From the NCBI GenBank assembly GCA_965228445.1, contig OZ245813.1:2604001-2668000 (forward strand): 64,000 nucleotides of DNA. The letters run 5' to 3'. The notes below the pieces were generated by a model, which saw only the letters and a program-made list of their open reading frames with translations, ran no database searches and had not been told where the DNA came from. The first letter of the stretch is position 1, and each line of letters opens with the position of its first letter. Position numbers and translations under genes: made by a program. Source of the DNA: Thalassobaculum sp965228445 (GTDB lineage Bacteria > Pseudomonadota > Alphaproteobacteria > Thalassobaculales > Thalassobaculaceae). This document shows, one piece after another, positions 9,054-18,435 of the stretch.

Positions 9054-10571
9054 CTAGCCCCACAGGTCGAGGGTGATCTCGTTCACGGCGGAGTCCTCCA
9101 CCATGCCGACCACCACCAGGTTGCGCCCCTGTTCCAGCCCGTGCCGGAGATAGGTCAGCCGCACGGTCTGGCCGAGCTCCAGGGAGAACGGTTGGGTCTT
9201 GAGCAGCGCCCGGAACGCGACCCGCCCGGCGCCGAAGATCGACAGCAGGCGGGACGCCTCGTCGGCGGCATCGGCCGGGTCGGCGAGCAGCGTCGTCGCC
9301 ACCGCCTCTTCCGCCAGGGGATGGCGGGCCCGCGTCGACGGCGCCGACGCCGCCTCGATCCGCACCGGTTCGGCCAGGTCCGCCCGGGCTTCCTCGCCCA
9401 CCGCTCCGGCCACCGAGGCCGCATCCAGCGGCTGCCAGTAGCGCCGGTATTCAACGCTCTGGCGCCAGACCGGACGGGCGACGGCGAGCCGTTCGAGATC
9501 CAGCACATGAAACGCGTCATAGGCGGCGACGGCGGTCTCGGCCGGCGCCTCGACGCGGCCGATGGTCATGCGCCCGGCCCGGTTGAACCCGAAATGGGCG
9601 CCGACGCTGTCCGCCAGGGCGTCCAGCACCTCGCCCATCGTGCTGCCCTCGCGGATCCACACGCCGACGACATCGTCATGCGCCGCGGAGAAGGCCGCGA
9701 AACCGGCGCCGTCGATCGGGATGGCGCCCTCGGTCGACAGCCGGGTCGTCACCAGCCGCTCGATCAGCCCGGCCACCGTCTCCACATACGTCCCGCCGGT
9801 CCGGTCGCCGCGCAGGTCGGCGGTGACGGTGCCGGCGGCCGAGGCGCCGAGACGGAACGTGCCCGCGGCCGCGTCCACGCTGTACTGTCCGGCCCCAGGC
9901 GTGCCGGCGATCCGGGTCAGCGCCAGGCCGGCGTCGTACACCGCGTCGACGGCCTCGATGGCACCGTCATGCACCTGATAGGTCAGCGTCGACGGGTCCA
10001 CCAGCACCGCCGGAACATGGAACACGCGGCCGAAGGCCAACGGCTTCTCCCGGTCCTTGAGGCCGATCCTGCCGTCGAGACCTCCCGTCCCGCCATAGGT
10101 GCCGCGCTCCACCCCCGCCTCGAACAGCGACTGCAGGTCGCGCAGCCGCACCGTCACGCTGACATCGTCGACCTCGACGCCGTCGGCCGTACCGTCGAAG
10201 ATCGTCACGAAATCGGCATAGGCGAAGCCGTCGCCGCCCAGCAGCACCCGGACCCGACGGCCGTCGAAGGCCAGCGCGGTCATCGGGTCCAGCAGGCCGT
10301 CGGCATTGTTCAGCAGCAGGGTTCCGGCGCCCGGCACCGAGCGGCCGGAGAGCAGTCCGCCGGCGAACAGCCGCCGCTCGAAATTCAGGGCCGCCAGCAG
10401 CCGCGGGTCGAAATAGGTGTCCGACGGCGTGTCGGTCCGCCCGGTGACGAAGCCATCATCGCTGAAGTAATGCGGCACCGTCACTTCCAGCGCCGGATCG
10501 TAGGGTTCCAGGATCACCAGATAGCGCCGCCGGGCGAGCGGATCGGCGATCAGATCGTCGAACGCGCTCAT
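9054..10571 (-). CDS. Phage tail tip/hub protein
   Basis: This 505-residue protein immediately follows the tape measure, with start and stop overlapping by 4 bases (ATGA), which indicates coupled translation. It begins with a beta-rich region (YLVILEPYDPALEV) and contains a repeated GLDGRIGLKDREKPLAFGRVFHVPAVL-type central domain (quoted in part) found in hub-type proteins. In siphoviruses the gene after the tape measure encodes the distal tail or baseplate hub. It has no membrane segment or nuclease motif. Confidence 0.55.
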   Translation of the reverse strand: MSAFDDLIADPLARRRYLVILEPYDPALEVTVPHYFSDDGFVTGRTDTPSDTYFDPRLLAALNFERRLFAGGLLSGRSVPGAGTLLLNNADGLLDPMTALAFDGRRVRVLLGGDGFAYADFVTIFDGTADGVEVDDVSVTVRLRDLQSLFEAGVERGTYGGTGGLDGRIGLKDREKPLAFGRVFHVPAVLVDPSTLTYQVHDGAIEAVDAVYDAGLALTRIAGTPGAGQYSVDAAAGTFRLGASAAGTVTADLRGDRTGGTYVETVAGLIERLVTTRLSTEGAIPIDGAGFAAFSAAHDDVVGVWIREGSTMGEVLDALADSVGAHFGFNRAGRMTIGRVEAPAETAVAAYDAFHVLDLERLAVARPVWRQSVEYRRYWQPLDAASVAGAVGEEARADLAEPVRIEAASAPSTRARHPLAEEAVATTLLADPADAADEASRLLSIFGAGRVAFRALLKTQPFSLELGQTVRLTYLRHGLEQGRNLVVVGMVEDSAVNEITLDLWG

Positions 10572-13500
10572 GCCGCCCTTCCCGGGCCGCGCGACGCCGC
10601 GACCACCCGCTCCACCCCCCGGCGCAGGGCCGCGTTGTCCGTCCGCATCGCCGTCAGCGCCGCCGTCATGCGGCGGGTCTCGCCGATCAGCTCCGCGATC
10701 CCGTCCTCGCCGGACGCGGTGGCCGGCCGGTCGTTCGCCGGTGCCGCGATCGTCACCGGGATCGAGCGGCCGTCCGGCAGCGGCACGAAGGCTTCGGGCA
10801 GACGGCCCTCGCCGAACAGGGCGAGTTGCGGGCTGTCGGCCACGCCGCCGCCGGCATAGCGGGCCAGCGGCAACGCTCCGTGTCCGGTCATGATGCCTCC
10901 GGCCGCGAAGGGGATGGCCTGATCCAGCAGATCGACGATCCGGTTGATCTCGGCGGAGAGCCCGGCGCGGAAGGCGCCGAACTGTCCGGAGCCGAAATCG
11001 CCGGCATAGCCGGTGAGCTGGGCGATGATCCGGTTGCGGGTCGGCGCCTGGCCGAAATCCGCATTCGGGTTCGGCAGGCCGCCCAGATCGCCGGAGAAGC
11101 CGCGGGCGATCGTCCGCAGCTCCTCGAGCTGGGCCCGGGCAACGTCGAGCTGGCGCTCGGCCACGCTCTGGGTCTCGCCCAGGGCGCCGTCCACCGTGGC
11201 GAAGATTCGGGCGTAGTCCTCGTTGCTGGCATAGAAGTCGCGGGCCAGACGCAGATAGTCCTGCGCGGCACCGCCGACATCCAGTTGGGCCTCCTGATCG
11301 CCCTCCGCCGCCCGGGCGGCCAAGGTCTCGAAGAAGCTGCGGGCCTCGTCGAGCTGCTGTTCCGGCGACAGGGGGGACAGGGCCGGGTCGATGGCGAGGC
11401 GACGGCGGGTATCGGCGATGCTGTCGATCACGCGCTCGGCCGTGGCCGCGAGCCGTTCCTGCTCCTCGATCTGCGCCGCCAGCTCCCGGGTCGCCAGCCG
11501 AGTGGCGTCGGCCATCGAGAATTGGGTCGTCAGGTTGTCGTTGGCGGCGTCGCGGCTCCGCTCCAGGGCCTCGGTCAGGACGTCCAGGACCAGGGCGTTG
11601 TCGGCGAAAGCCGTGCGCACCGCCTCGATCGCCTCCAGGCTGAGGGCGTCGGCGGTGAACAGATCGGAGAGCTGGTCGCGCAGGAGGGTGTCGAGATCCG
11701 ACAGGTCGGTCAGCCCCAGCGCCTCGCCGACCGAGCGCCGGTCGTCGTGGTCGGCAAGCCGGTCGGCGATGTCGTCGACGATCCCCAGCCCCGCGGCCGC
11801 CCGGGCGTCGCGCTCCAGCTCCTCGCTGAAGCGCCGGCCGAGTTCCGCGAGAACCTCCGGCAGCAAGGCGCCGGCGTCCTGCAGGGCGGCGAACGAAGCC
11901 TCGAGCCGCGTCAGCACTCCGGCCAGATCGTCGCTGCCGTCCAGCAGGACGCGCAGCCGTTCCCGGTAGAGCGCCTCGAGGTCGGAGAAGTCGGTGATGC
12001 CGATCGCCTCGCCGTCGGCGCGCCGGTCCTGATACTCCTGGCTCAGATCGGCCACGTCATCCACCGCGCCGAGGCTGCCCGCCGCCCGCAGCTCGCGCCC
12101 CACCTGGTCGGCGTAGTCGGCACGAAGCTGCGCGGTCAGCAGGTCGGTGGCCTCGGCCACCTTGGCGGCCACGTCGAGCGCGGCCACGCCCAATTCCGGG
12201 AAGACCTCCGTCGCCTCGGCGATATCGGCGTTGATCCGCTCCAGCTCGCCCTGGAGCTGGCCGATGGCGGCGGTGCCGGCGATCAGCCGCTCCTCGAACG
12301 GGCCGATCGTCTCGGGCTCGAAGCCGCCGGCGACGGTGGCGATCAGCGCGTCGACATCGGCCGCCGCGATGGCGAAGGCGTCACGGATCCGCTGCTGGTT
12401 GTCGAGATAGGCCTGCGACCGTTCGGCCGTCTGCGCGGCAGCGGCGCCGAGATCCGCGGCGCCGTCCTCCAGATCCTGCAGCGCGTCCGTCGCGATGGTC
12501 ACGGCACCCTGGACCCGTTCGACGGTTCCGTCGGCCAGGCTCCGGTCGCCATGGGGCCGCCCCTCGTCGGTGCGCTCGCCGCCGACGAAGGCCAGGCTCC
12601 GGCCGGCGACGGTCAGGCCGACCAGACCATCCCCCGTCTCGTCGTACAGCCCGGCGACGCCCGGTCGGAAACGGTGCGATCCCTCGTCCTGCTCGTACAG
12701 GACGGTGCTGTCGGCGCCCGGAACCGCCGTGCCGATCGCGGAGAGCTCGCGTGCGGCGTCGGCCCCAGCTGGATCGGCTTCCGCACCCGGGAACAGGGTC
12801 AGCGCCCGGTCCAGAAAGTCCCGGATCGCGGCCACGCCGTCGGTCGCCAGGGTGCGGCCGGCCTCGGCGATCTCCAGACGCTGGCGCTGCAGGGCGACCG
12901 TATAGGCGTCCACCCCGTCACCCGCCTCCGCCAGGGCGTCGCGCAGGGCGCCGAACCGCTCGGCGAAGAGCAGGTCGTCGAACAGCGCTTCCAGACTGTC
13001 CGCCACCGAGTGGCGGGCGGCCTCGGCCACGTCCGGGGACTCGATCCCCTCCAGCCCCTCGCGGAGAATGAACGCCACCGCCTCGGCGACCAGTTCAGCC
13101 TCGGTCAGACCGCGGAGCCGGTCGGTGTCCTCGGCATGGGCGCCGATGATGGCCTTGAAATTGTAGCCGCCGGTCTGGCCGGACCCGTCCTCCGGGTTCG
13201 GGAAATAGCCGATGTCGAAGCCGTTTCCGTTCAGCACGCCGCCGAAGCGCGATTGCACCCGCTCGATTCCGGCGAAGATCGCCTCCACCGTGTCGACCAG
13301 GGCGGCCGGATCGCCGCCGTTGTCGGTGGAATAGACCGCGTCGCGGGTCGCGGGCGACACCCGCGCCACGGTGGTCGGCCCGACCGAAGGGGACGGCGCG
13401 AAGAGGGTCGGGCCCAGGATCTGCGCCAGCGCCAGGGCACCGGAGACATAGGGACTGATCGCCCCGAGGGTTCCGAGGCCTCCACCGAGGCCTCCCCCGA

Positions 13501-14062
13501 AGAGGCCGCCGAACGGTCCGCCGCCCGTCGCCAGTCCGATGAGCGAAGAGCCGGCGCCGATCAGCGACCCGAGCCCCCCGCCTGTGGCGCTGCCGCCGCC
13601 CGTCAGGCCGGACAGGCCGAGCCCGCCGCCGGCCATGCCGCTCAGCTGCCGGAACAGGCTGGTCACGGCAGGCAGGATCGAGCGGAACAGGGAGGAGAAA
13701 CTGATCTCGCCATCGCGCGCGACCTGCTCGAACAGGCTTCCGAACATCCGGATCATGCGGTCACCGAACCGCTCCCAGACCTCCAGCGACCGGTCGGCCG
13801 CCTGCCGGTTGCTGCGCAGGATGCCGTCGCTCAGGTGTTCGCCGGCACGGTCCAGCCCGCGGGTCAGATCGTCCACCAGCCCCTGGAAGCCGCCGTCGGG
13901 ACGGACCAGGGCGGTCGGCGCGGCGACCTGGGTCAGCAGCCGGGAGAACGCGCCCTCGGCCCGCACCGCGGCCTCCGCCAGGGCGCGCAGGGAGGCGTTC
14001 GCCTGGTCCAGGTGCTCGCCCCGCACCCAGGCACCGGAACGGTTCGTGGCATCCAGCAGCAT
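10568..14062 (-). CDS. Phage tail tape measure protein
   Basis: At 1164 residues this is the longest gene of the phage module. Most of the chain is alanine- and glutamate-rich helix compatible with coiled coil. Near residues 145-200 there is a glycine-rich hydrophobic block (GGGLGSLIGAGSSLIGLATG), and the C-terminus has the classic tape-measure motif in which GGIMTGHGALPLARYAGGGV precedes LFGEGRLPEAFVPLPDGRSIPV. The protein scaffolds tail polymerisation and fixes tail length. It is placed as expected after the tail chaperone frameshift gene. The start is the ATG at 14062. Confidence 0.85.
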   Translation of the reverse strand: MLLDATNRSGAWVRGEHLDQANASLRALAEAAVRAEGAFSRLLTQVAAPTALVRPDGGFQGLVDDLTRGLDRAGEHLSDGILRSNRQAADRSLEVWERFGDRMIRMFGSLFEQVARDGEISFSSLFRSILPAVTSLFRQLSGMAGGGLGLSGLTGGGSATGGGLGSLIGAGSSLIGLATGGGPFGGLFGGGLGGGLGTLGAISPYVSGALALAQILGPTLFAPSPSVGPTTVARVSPATRDAVYSTDNGGDPAALVDTVEAIFAGIERVQSRFGGVLNGNGFDIGYFPNPEDGSGQTGGYNFKAIIGAHAEDTDRLRGLTEAELVAEAVAFILREGLEGIESPDVAEAARHSVADSLEALFDDLLFAERFGALRDALAEAGDGVDAYTVALQRQRLEIAEAGRTLATDGVAAIRDFLDRALTLFPGAEADPAGADAARELSAIGTAVPGADSTVLYEQDEGSHRFRPGVAGLYDETGDGLVGLTVAGRSLAFVGGERTDEGRPHGDRSLADGTVERVQGAVTIATDALQDLEDGAADLGAAAAQTAERSQAYLDNQQRIRDAFAIAAADVDALIATVAGGFEPETIGPFEERLIAGTAAIGQLQGELERINADIAEATEVFPELGVAALDVAAKVAEATDLLTAQLRADYADQVGRELRAAGSLGAVDDVADLSQEYQDRRADGEAIGITDFSDLEALYRERLRVLLDGSDDLAGVLTRLEASFAALQDAGALLPEVLAELGRRFSEELERDARAAAGLGIVDDIADRLADHDDRRSVGEALGLTDLSDLDTLLRDQLSDLFTADALSLEAIEAVRTAFADNALVLDVLTEALERSRDAANDNLTTQFSMADATRLATRELAAQIEEQERLAATAERVIDSIADTRRRLAIDPALSPLSPEQQLDEARSFFETLAARAAEGDQEAQLDVGGAAQDYLRLARDFYASNEDYARIFATVDGALGETQSVAERQLDVARAQLEELRTIARGFSGDLGGLPNPNADFGQAPTRNRIIAQLTGYAGDFGSGQFGAFRAGLSAEINRIVDLLDQAIPFAAGGIMTGHGALPLARYAGGGVADSPQLALFGEGRLPEAFVPLPDGRSIPVTIAAPANDRPATASGEDGIAELIGETRRMTAALTAMRTDNAALRRGVERVVAASRGPGRAA

Positions 14063-14077
14063 GGCCGGCTCCCGGGG

Positions 14078-14835
14078 TCAGGGGGTTGCAGGGGTGGTCT
14101 CGGCGGCCCGCCTGGCGCGGACGCGCTCCAGATAGGCGGCGTCCATCGCCCGGATCAGGCGGCTGAACTCGGCCGTGTCGGCGATCCCGGCGAGACGGCA
14201 ATAGGCGTCGATCTCGGCCAGCGCGATCGGGTTGGCGACGGCCGTGCCGAAACCGAGCGACAGGGTTCGCCCCGCCGACAGAACGGCAAAGGCTTCCGCC
14301 ACCTCGTACAGGTCCTCGAACAGCTCCGGCCGGTCGGCCAGCGCCGCCGGGTCCCGCCCCGACTGGGCCGCCAGCGTGGTCAGGAAGTCGAGCCGGTCAC
14401 CCCAGTCGAACTGCCATCGCACGACGTCGCGAAGTTTTTTTCCGCCTCCTCCAGGTCGCGCTCCCGGTAGAGATCGAGCTCGCCGGCCAGCTCCACCACC
14501 AGGTCGCGGAAGTCGCGATAGGCCGGGTTGAGCAGCAGGTCGCGGGCGGTCTCCCGGCTGTAGGCCAGCGGAGCGGTCCCGTCGGTCAGCCCGCGCCAGT
14601 CGAGCAGCACGGTCTCGGCCAGCACCTCGGCGGTGATCCGCTCGGTCACGGAGTCGTCCAGGGTGCCGGCTCGCAGCGCGCGGCGGTACGGCTTCAGCCG
14701 CCGCGCCATGGCCTCGCGGTAGCGCCGGTTGCCGATCCGGGCGAGGCGGATCTGTGCGTCGGACGACGCGTCGATGGTGGTCCACACGCCCTCGTCCTCG
14801 CGCGCGGTGTCGGTCTTGAAGCGGCTCAGGTCCAT
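14078..14835 (-). CDS. Tail assembly chaperone, -1 frameshifted long product
   Basis: The long form shares the 14835 start, reads to the slippery run and continues in the -1 frame to a stop at 14078, adding about 120 residues that begin KKLRDVVRWQFDWGDRLDF. The extension is clearly coding: it keeps the helical composition and runs up to the tape measure start 16 bases away. In siphoviruses a minority of ribosomes make this GT-type product, which bridges the chaperone to the tape measure and recruits tail tube subunits. Both products are probably needed in a fixed ratio. Confidence 0.8.
14380..14835 (-). CDS. Tail assembly chaperone, unshifted product
   Basis: This 151-residue product is the short form of the tail assembly chaperone. 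It precedes the tape measure and follows the tail tube gene, as in lambda G/GT-type arrangements. The body is helical and charged (RRYREAMARRLKPYRRAL; RDLLLNPAYRDFRDLVVELA). Near its end the frame crosses a seven-A run (14435-14441) that allows a -1 shift into the following frame. Unshifted ribosomes end after about 20 more codons at 14380. The start is the ATG at 14835. Confidence 0.75.
   Translation of the reverse strand: MDLSRFKTDTAREDEGVWTTIDASSDAQIRLARIGNRRYREAMARRLKPYRRALRAGTLDDSVTERITAEVLAETVLLDWRGLTDGTAPLAYSRETARDLLLNPAYRDFRDLVVELAGELDLYRERDLEEAEKNFATSCDGSSTGVTGSTS
14434..14440 (-). promoter_or_regulatory. -1 ribosomal slippery heptamer A AAA AAC
   Basis: Read on the minus strand in the chaperone frame the codons are GAA AAA AAC, so positions 14440 to 14434 form the canonical X XXY YYZ heptamer AAAAAAC. 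Slipping by -1 opens the frame that runs to 14078. The site sits about 20 codons before the zero-frame stop. Confidence 0.85.
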
Positions 14836-14861
14836 GGCTGGTCTCCCGTGGGTGTGGCGCG

Positions 14862-16031
14862 TCAGGCGGCGAACCGGTCGATCTGGATGGTGCAGCCGGT
14901 GTCCGGGTCGCGCAGGGCCTGGAAGTCGAAATCGGCCATCACGTCGCGGTCGTTGCCAGCCGCCTGGACGCGGCCGCCGGTCAGCTTCACCTTGGGCAGG
15001 CTGACCACATAGGCATTGCCGTCGCCGTCCTGGACCCGGAAGGAGAGCGAGGTCTGGGTGCCGGCCAGGTACTTCTGGTACCAGGCGCCGTCGGAGAAGT
15101 AGATCGACACGCTGCCGGTCACGGTGCAGCGCCCGGCGCCAATATCCACGTTGCCGAGCGCGCCGACCGCCTGGATGCCGCGCAGCCCGTTGGCGACCCG
15201 CACCGAGAGCGCGCGCAGCACGGTGCCGGCCAGCACCACGCCGGCCTCGCGCACCTCGCCGATGTTGTTGACCGCATTCATCACGTCGTTGACCGAGGCG
15301 GCGACCGGCGCGCCGGTGCCCACCGTGGCGTCGCCGATGGTGGCCGCCTTGCCCATGAAGCTGGCCGAGCCGCGCAGCACCTGACCGGTCTGGATGTCGA
15401 GGCTGAGGGTATTGGCGACCATGCCGGTGAAGGCGATGAACTTGCCGACATCGGTGAACGCCTTCTCCAGGGTGAAGGAGCTTTCCGTCACCCCGTTGCG
15501 CAGCACCGACCCGGCCATGACGATGTCGAGCCCGCCGGCCGCCTCGTCCGACGCCGGAGCCGGCGACACGCCGAGGCTGTTCGCCGCCACGCTGGTGACC
15601 TGGTAGTAGCCGTTATTGGCGCCGGAGGACGCGGCGAAGCCGGAGACCCGGAGCCACTGCCCGACCGCGATCCCGGCGGCGGTGAAGTCGGTGGCGGAGC
15701 TGGTGAAGGCGCTGCCGGCATTCGAGGCGGCGATGTCCGCGGAGGCGGAGACCGCCACCAGCGTGCCCCAGTCGGAGAACAGCGCACCGGCCAGGAAGGC
15801 GTCCTGGGCGCCGTAGCTCAGCTCGAAATCGACATTGCCCGACGCCTCGGCCCCGACCTGGATCAGGTCGACGATCTGGCGGTCGGACCGGACCTCGTTG
15901 CTGGTCACGTTGCTGATGTTGTAGCCGAGGCTCTCGGAAGTGTAGCGCATCTGCGCCATGGCCGAGGCCGGGGTGGTGCCCCAGACCGACTCCTTCAGGC
16001 TGTAGAGCTGTGCGCGGCTGCTGTCGGCCAT
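14862..16031 (-). CDS. Phage tail tube (major tail) protein
   Basis: This 389-residue protein begins MADSSRAQLYSLKESVWGTT, the typical opening of the Phage_tube_2-like tail tube family. It has the RYTSESLGYNISNVTSNEVR segment soon after and an EASGNVDFELSYG strand region near 75-87. The chain is beta-rich and contains an inserted Ala/Ser-rich domain, likely an Ig-like outer domain. AAGGAGA before the ATG at 16031 sets the start; a longer upstream frame lacks a ribosome site. It forms the tail tube on which the chaperone and tape measure act. Confidence 0.75.
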   Translation of the reverse strand: MADSSRAQLYSLKESVWGTTPASAMAQMRYTSESLGYNISNVTSNEVRSDRQIVDLIQVGAEASGNVDFELSYGAQDAFLAGALFSDWGTLVAVSASADIAASNAGSAFTSSATDFTAAGIAVGQWLRVSGFAASSGANNGYYQVTSVAANSLGVSPAPASDEAAGGLDIVMAGSVLRNGVTESSFTLEKAFTDVGKFIAFTGMVANTLSLDIQTGQVLRGSASFMGKAATIGDATVGTGAPVAASVNDVMNAVNNIGEVREAGVVLAGTVLRALSVRVANGLRGIQAVGALGNVDIGAGRCTVTGSVSIYFSDGAWYQKYLAGTQTSLSFRVQDGDGNAYVVSLPKVKLTGGRVQAAGNDRDVMADFDFQALRDPDTGCTIQIDRFAA

Positions 16032-16074
16032 GGTGCCGTCTCCTTGGGTTGCGATGCGGAACTGCGTGTGAGGG

Positions 16075-16434
16075 TCAGCGCCGGACGTGCAGGCGGAACA
16101 CCGCCGGCCGGTCGCCGGCATAGGTGGCGGTCACCGACACCACCCGGTGGGTGTCGCCGCCGACGATCAGGTCGTCGCCGGGGGCGGGATCGATCTGAAG
16201 GTCTTGCGCGCCGACGGTGACGAGCCGGTCGCCCCGGCGGATCACGCCGTCGGCATGGCCGGTCTCCACCTCTTCCAGGACGCCGGTCAGCGCCACGTCG
16301 ACGGTGGTTTCCGTGACCTCGCCGGTCGCCGGGTCGTAGACCGGCACCCCGGCGCGGCGCAGGGTCATCGGCGCCCCGGCACGCGCGATCAGCCCGGCCA
16401 CCATCGGCCGGATCGCCTCGCCCAGCCGGGTCAT
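16075..16434 (-). CDS. Phage head-tail joining/neck protein
   Basis: This 119-residue protein has a helical N-terminus (LGEAIRPMVAGLIARAG) and then a beta-rich domain with GVLEEVETGHADGVIRRGDR and DDLIVGGDTHRVVSV. These resemble the small OB-like neck proteins that seal the connector. Its start overlaps the previous gene by 4 bases. Position between the connector protein and tail tube supports a head-tail joining role. No specific family can be named with certainty. Confidence 0.6.
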   Translation of the reverse strand: MTRLGEAIRPMVAGLIARAGAPMTLRRAGVPVYDPATGEVTETTVDVALTGVLEEVETGHADGVIRRGDRLVTVGAQDLQIDPAPGDDLIVGGDTHRVVSVTATYAGDRPAVFRLHVRR

Positions 16435-16901
16435 GCCCGGCTCACGGTGCCGGAGACCGCCGCGCGCACCAGGCCGGTCAGCAGCAGGTCGATATAGGGA
16501 TAGGCCCGGCCGACCGGCGCGTCCTGGGCATAGCTCACCTCGACCGACCCGACCCGCTCGGACAGCACCTTGCCGCCGCGCTCAGCCTGGGGGGCCAGGT
16601 CGTAGGACAGGGCGATCCAGGCGAGCTCGGCGCAAGCGTGCTTCACGCTCGCCGGGATCCCGGTATGGGTGCGGCCGTCGGGATCGGTGGCGCCCAGGCG
16701 CGGCCAGCCGAGCGGCTGCTCGCTCGCCGCACGGCTGCCGATCCAGCGGTAGCGACCGTCGAGATAGGCGGTGGCCCGCAGCAGCCCGGCCTCGCGCTCG
16801 GCGGTGGTCGCGTCGAACCAGCTGCTCACGGTGCGGGCGGAGAAATAGGCGTCGGCCTCGGCCAGGTCGGCATAGACGTCGGTTCCGGCGGTGACGGTCA
16901 T
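16431..16901 (-). CDS. Head completion protein, DnaT-like/gp6-type adaptor
   Basis: This 156-residue protein contains YADLAEADAYFSARTVSSWF near the N-terminus and ATAYLDGRYRWIG at residues 44-56. This arrangement is widely labelled DnaT-like ssDNA-binding in phage annotations but usually works as a head-tail adaptor. A helical core (SVKHACAELAWIALSYDL) follows. It lies between a coat-proximal small protein and the neck protein, as adaptor genes do. The ssDNA-binding label is historical and should not be taken literally. Confidence 0.65.
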   Translation of the reverse strand: MTVTAGTDVYADLAEADAYFSARTVSSWFDATTAEREAGLLRATAYLDGRYRWIGSRAASEQPLGWPRLGATDPDGRTHTGIPASVKHACAELAWIALSYDLAPQAERGGKVLSERVGSVEVSYAQDAPVGRAYPYIDLLLTGLVRAAVSGTVSRA

Positions 16902-16913
16902 CTCGGCCTCCGA

Positions 16914-17162
16914 TCAGCGATGGGCGCGCCGGCGGCGGCGCTTGCGGGATTTCGCGGCACAGGCCGGTGCCGGCTTCGGCGCGGGCGGCCCCTCCTCGCT
17001 CGGCAGGGGCGGCGGGGCGATGAAGTCGCCCTGGCCCAGCAGCCGCCAGTCGGCGTAGCGGCCGTCCTTGCGCGCCATGTAGTCGCGCTGGTCGACCACG
17101 ATGGGCTGGCCGGTGCGGGCATGCTCGAGCACGACCGTCGGCAGAATCTCGACATCGGACAC
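16914..17162 (-). CDS. Small phage protein with basic C-terminal tail
   Basis: This protein of about 82 residues starts with GTG at 17162, which AAGGAG precedes at the right distance; an ATG six bases earlier lies too close to that site. The N-terminal half (DVEILPTVVLEHARTGQPIV) looks like a compact structural domain. The C-terminus is a run of Arg and Lys (KSRKRRRRRAHR) that could bind DNA. It lies just after the coat gene terminator. I do not recognise the family. Confidence 0.5.
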   Translation of the reverse strand: MSDVEILPTVVLEHARTGQPIVVDQRDYMARKDGRYADWRLLGQGDFIAPPPLPSEEGPPAPKPAPACAAKSRKRRRRRAHR

Positions 17163-17195
17163 GGGCATCTCCTTCGGCTCCGTAGGCACAAAAAA

Positions 17196-17231
17196 GCCGG
17201 GGCCGATCCGCGCGAACGGACCGGCCCCGGC
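17196..17231 (-). terminator. Intrinsic terminator after the coat gene
   Basis: A 15-base arm (17196-17210) pairs with 17217-17231 around a short cgcgaa loop, with one mismatch. On the minus strand the hairpin is followed by at least six U. It lies directly after the coat gene and probably tunes coat mRNA relative to downstream genes. Confidence 0.8.
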
Positions 17232-17280
17232 AGGGTCCCGGCCGGTGGGGGCGGCCGGGCAGGGAGGACTGTGGAAGAGG

Positions 17281-18435
17281 TCAGCCGGCGATGCGCACGG
17301 CCAGTTCCGGACGCACCAGCTTCACGCCCCAGAGCACGTCGAATTCCCAGACCGTCTGCTTGTACTGGCGGCTCACCTCCAGCCGCAGGGACAGGCCGGT
17401 CTGGGCGTCGGTCATCGCCAGGATCTGGTTGCCGAGCGACAGGTCGGCGAGCCCGGCCGACAGCGGCCGCATGGCCAGCGCGAAGGCGTCGCGGTGGAAC
17501 GCCAGGTTGACCACGTGGCTGGCGCGCACCGCCACCGACGCACCCGGTGCTACCGCCGATTTCAGCGCCGGCGCGATCGCCACCGGCGTGTTGCCGGTGG
17601 ACAGGGCGGTGCCGGCGGTCACCACATAGGTCTGGTCGTGCCCGGCGAAGGAGATCACGTCGCCCGCCACCAGGGTCGGGGTGCCGGTGTCGGAGGTCAG
17701 GGTGACGGAGACGTCGCCCGCCACCCCGCCGGCGCCGGTGGTGATGGTGTAGGTACCGTCGTCCGACGCCGTGCCGGCGGTGTGGGTCGGCACCCCGTCA
17801 TCGGCGAACCAGTCGATGCCGAACTTGCGCCCGACCTCGCCGTCGATCTTCACCGAGGACGAGCCCACCTTCTCCGCGTCGGAGAACTGGGCGAGCGCCA
17901 GGGCATTGGTCTCGGCGTCGAAATCGAGCACGCCGCGGCGGTCGCTGCGCGGGGCGAGCTGGCGGTTCAGCAGCTTGCGGGCCAGGGTCGCGTCGCTGAC
18001 GTCGCTGCCGAAGGGCGTGACGCCGGCGGTGCCGACATAGCCGTAGATGCCGACATACTCGCCATGGACGCTGGCGTTGACCGCGTTGGCGAGCGCCCGG
18101 ATCGCCTCCGACATCTGCATCGGCACGAAGCTCTCGTCGTGGTCGATCTCCATGACCTCGCGGTCGGTCAGGTGGAAGCCGGCGCGCTTCCAGTTGTTAA
18201 GCTGGATCTGCACCACGTTGGCGGCCAACGAGGTCGGCACCGGCGGTGTGTTCGAGGGCGTGACGTCGGTGGCGGCGATGGCGCTGGGCAGCGGCACGTC
18301 GATCGTGTCGCCCTTCTTCGCCGCGTCGGAAGAGTAATCTGAATTGACCAGGCGGGGCATGACCGCCTGTTCGCGCAGGGCCATCAGGCCGCGCGCCAGA
18401 ATCTTCGGCATGATGTCGGAGAGGCTGTTCGCCAT
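17281..18435 (-). CDS. Major capsid protein, P22 coat-like
   Basis: This 384-residue protein begins MANSLSDIMPKILARGLMAL, typical of the P22 coat protein family. GDTIDVPLPS is near residue 44, and an inserted Ig-like or beta-rich domain follows in the centre (DDGTYTITTGAGGVAGDVSV). The conserved C-terminal VVNLAFHRDAFALAMRPL lies near 320-340. AAGGAG upstream of the ATG at 18435 fixes the start; the open frame extends further upstream without support. It is followed by a strong terminator, as expected for a highly expressed shell protein. Confidence 0.85.
   Translation of the reverse strand: MANSLSDIMPKILARGLMALREQAVMPRLVNSDYSSDAAKKGDTIDVPLPSAIAATDVTPSNTPPVPTSLAANVVQIQLNNWKRAGFHLTDREVMEIDHDESFVPMQMSEAIRALANAVNASVHGEYVGIYGYVGTAGVTPFGSDVSDATLARKLLNRQLAPRSDRRGVLDFDAETNALALAQFSDAEKVGSSSVKIDGEVGRKFGIDWFADDGVPTHTAGTASDDGTYTITTGAGGVAGDVSVTLTSDTGTPTLVAGDVISFAGHDQTYVVTAGTALSTGNTPVAIAPALKSAVAPGASVAVRASHVVNLAFHRDAFALAMRPLSAGLADLSLGNQILAMTDAQTGLSLRLEVSRQYKQTVWEFDVLWGVKLVRPELAVRIAG

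Noticed and set aside
10826..14470. Long plus-strand open frame of over 1200 codons
   Set aside because: It is the antisense of the tape measure and chaperone genes in very GC-rich DNA. The translation is repetitive Gly/Arg/Asp without domain logic, whereas the minus strand gives clear tape-measure motifs.
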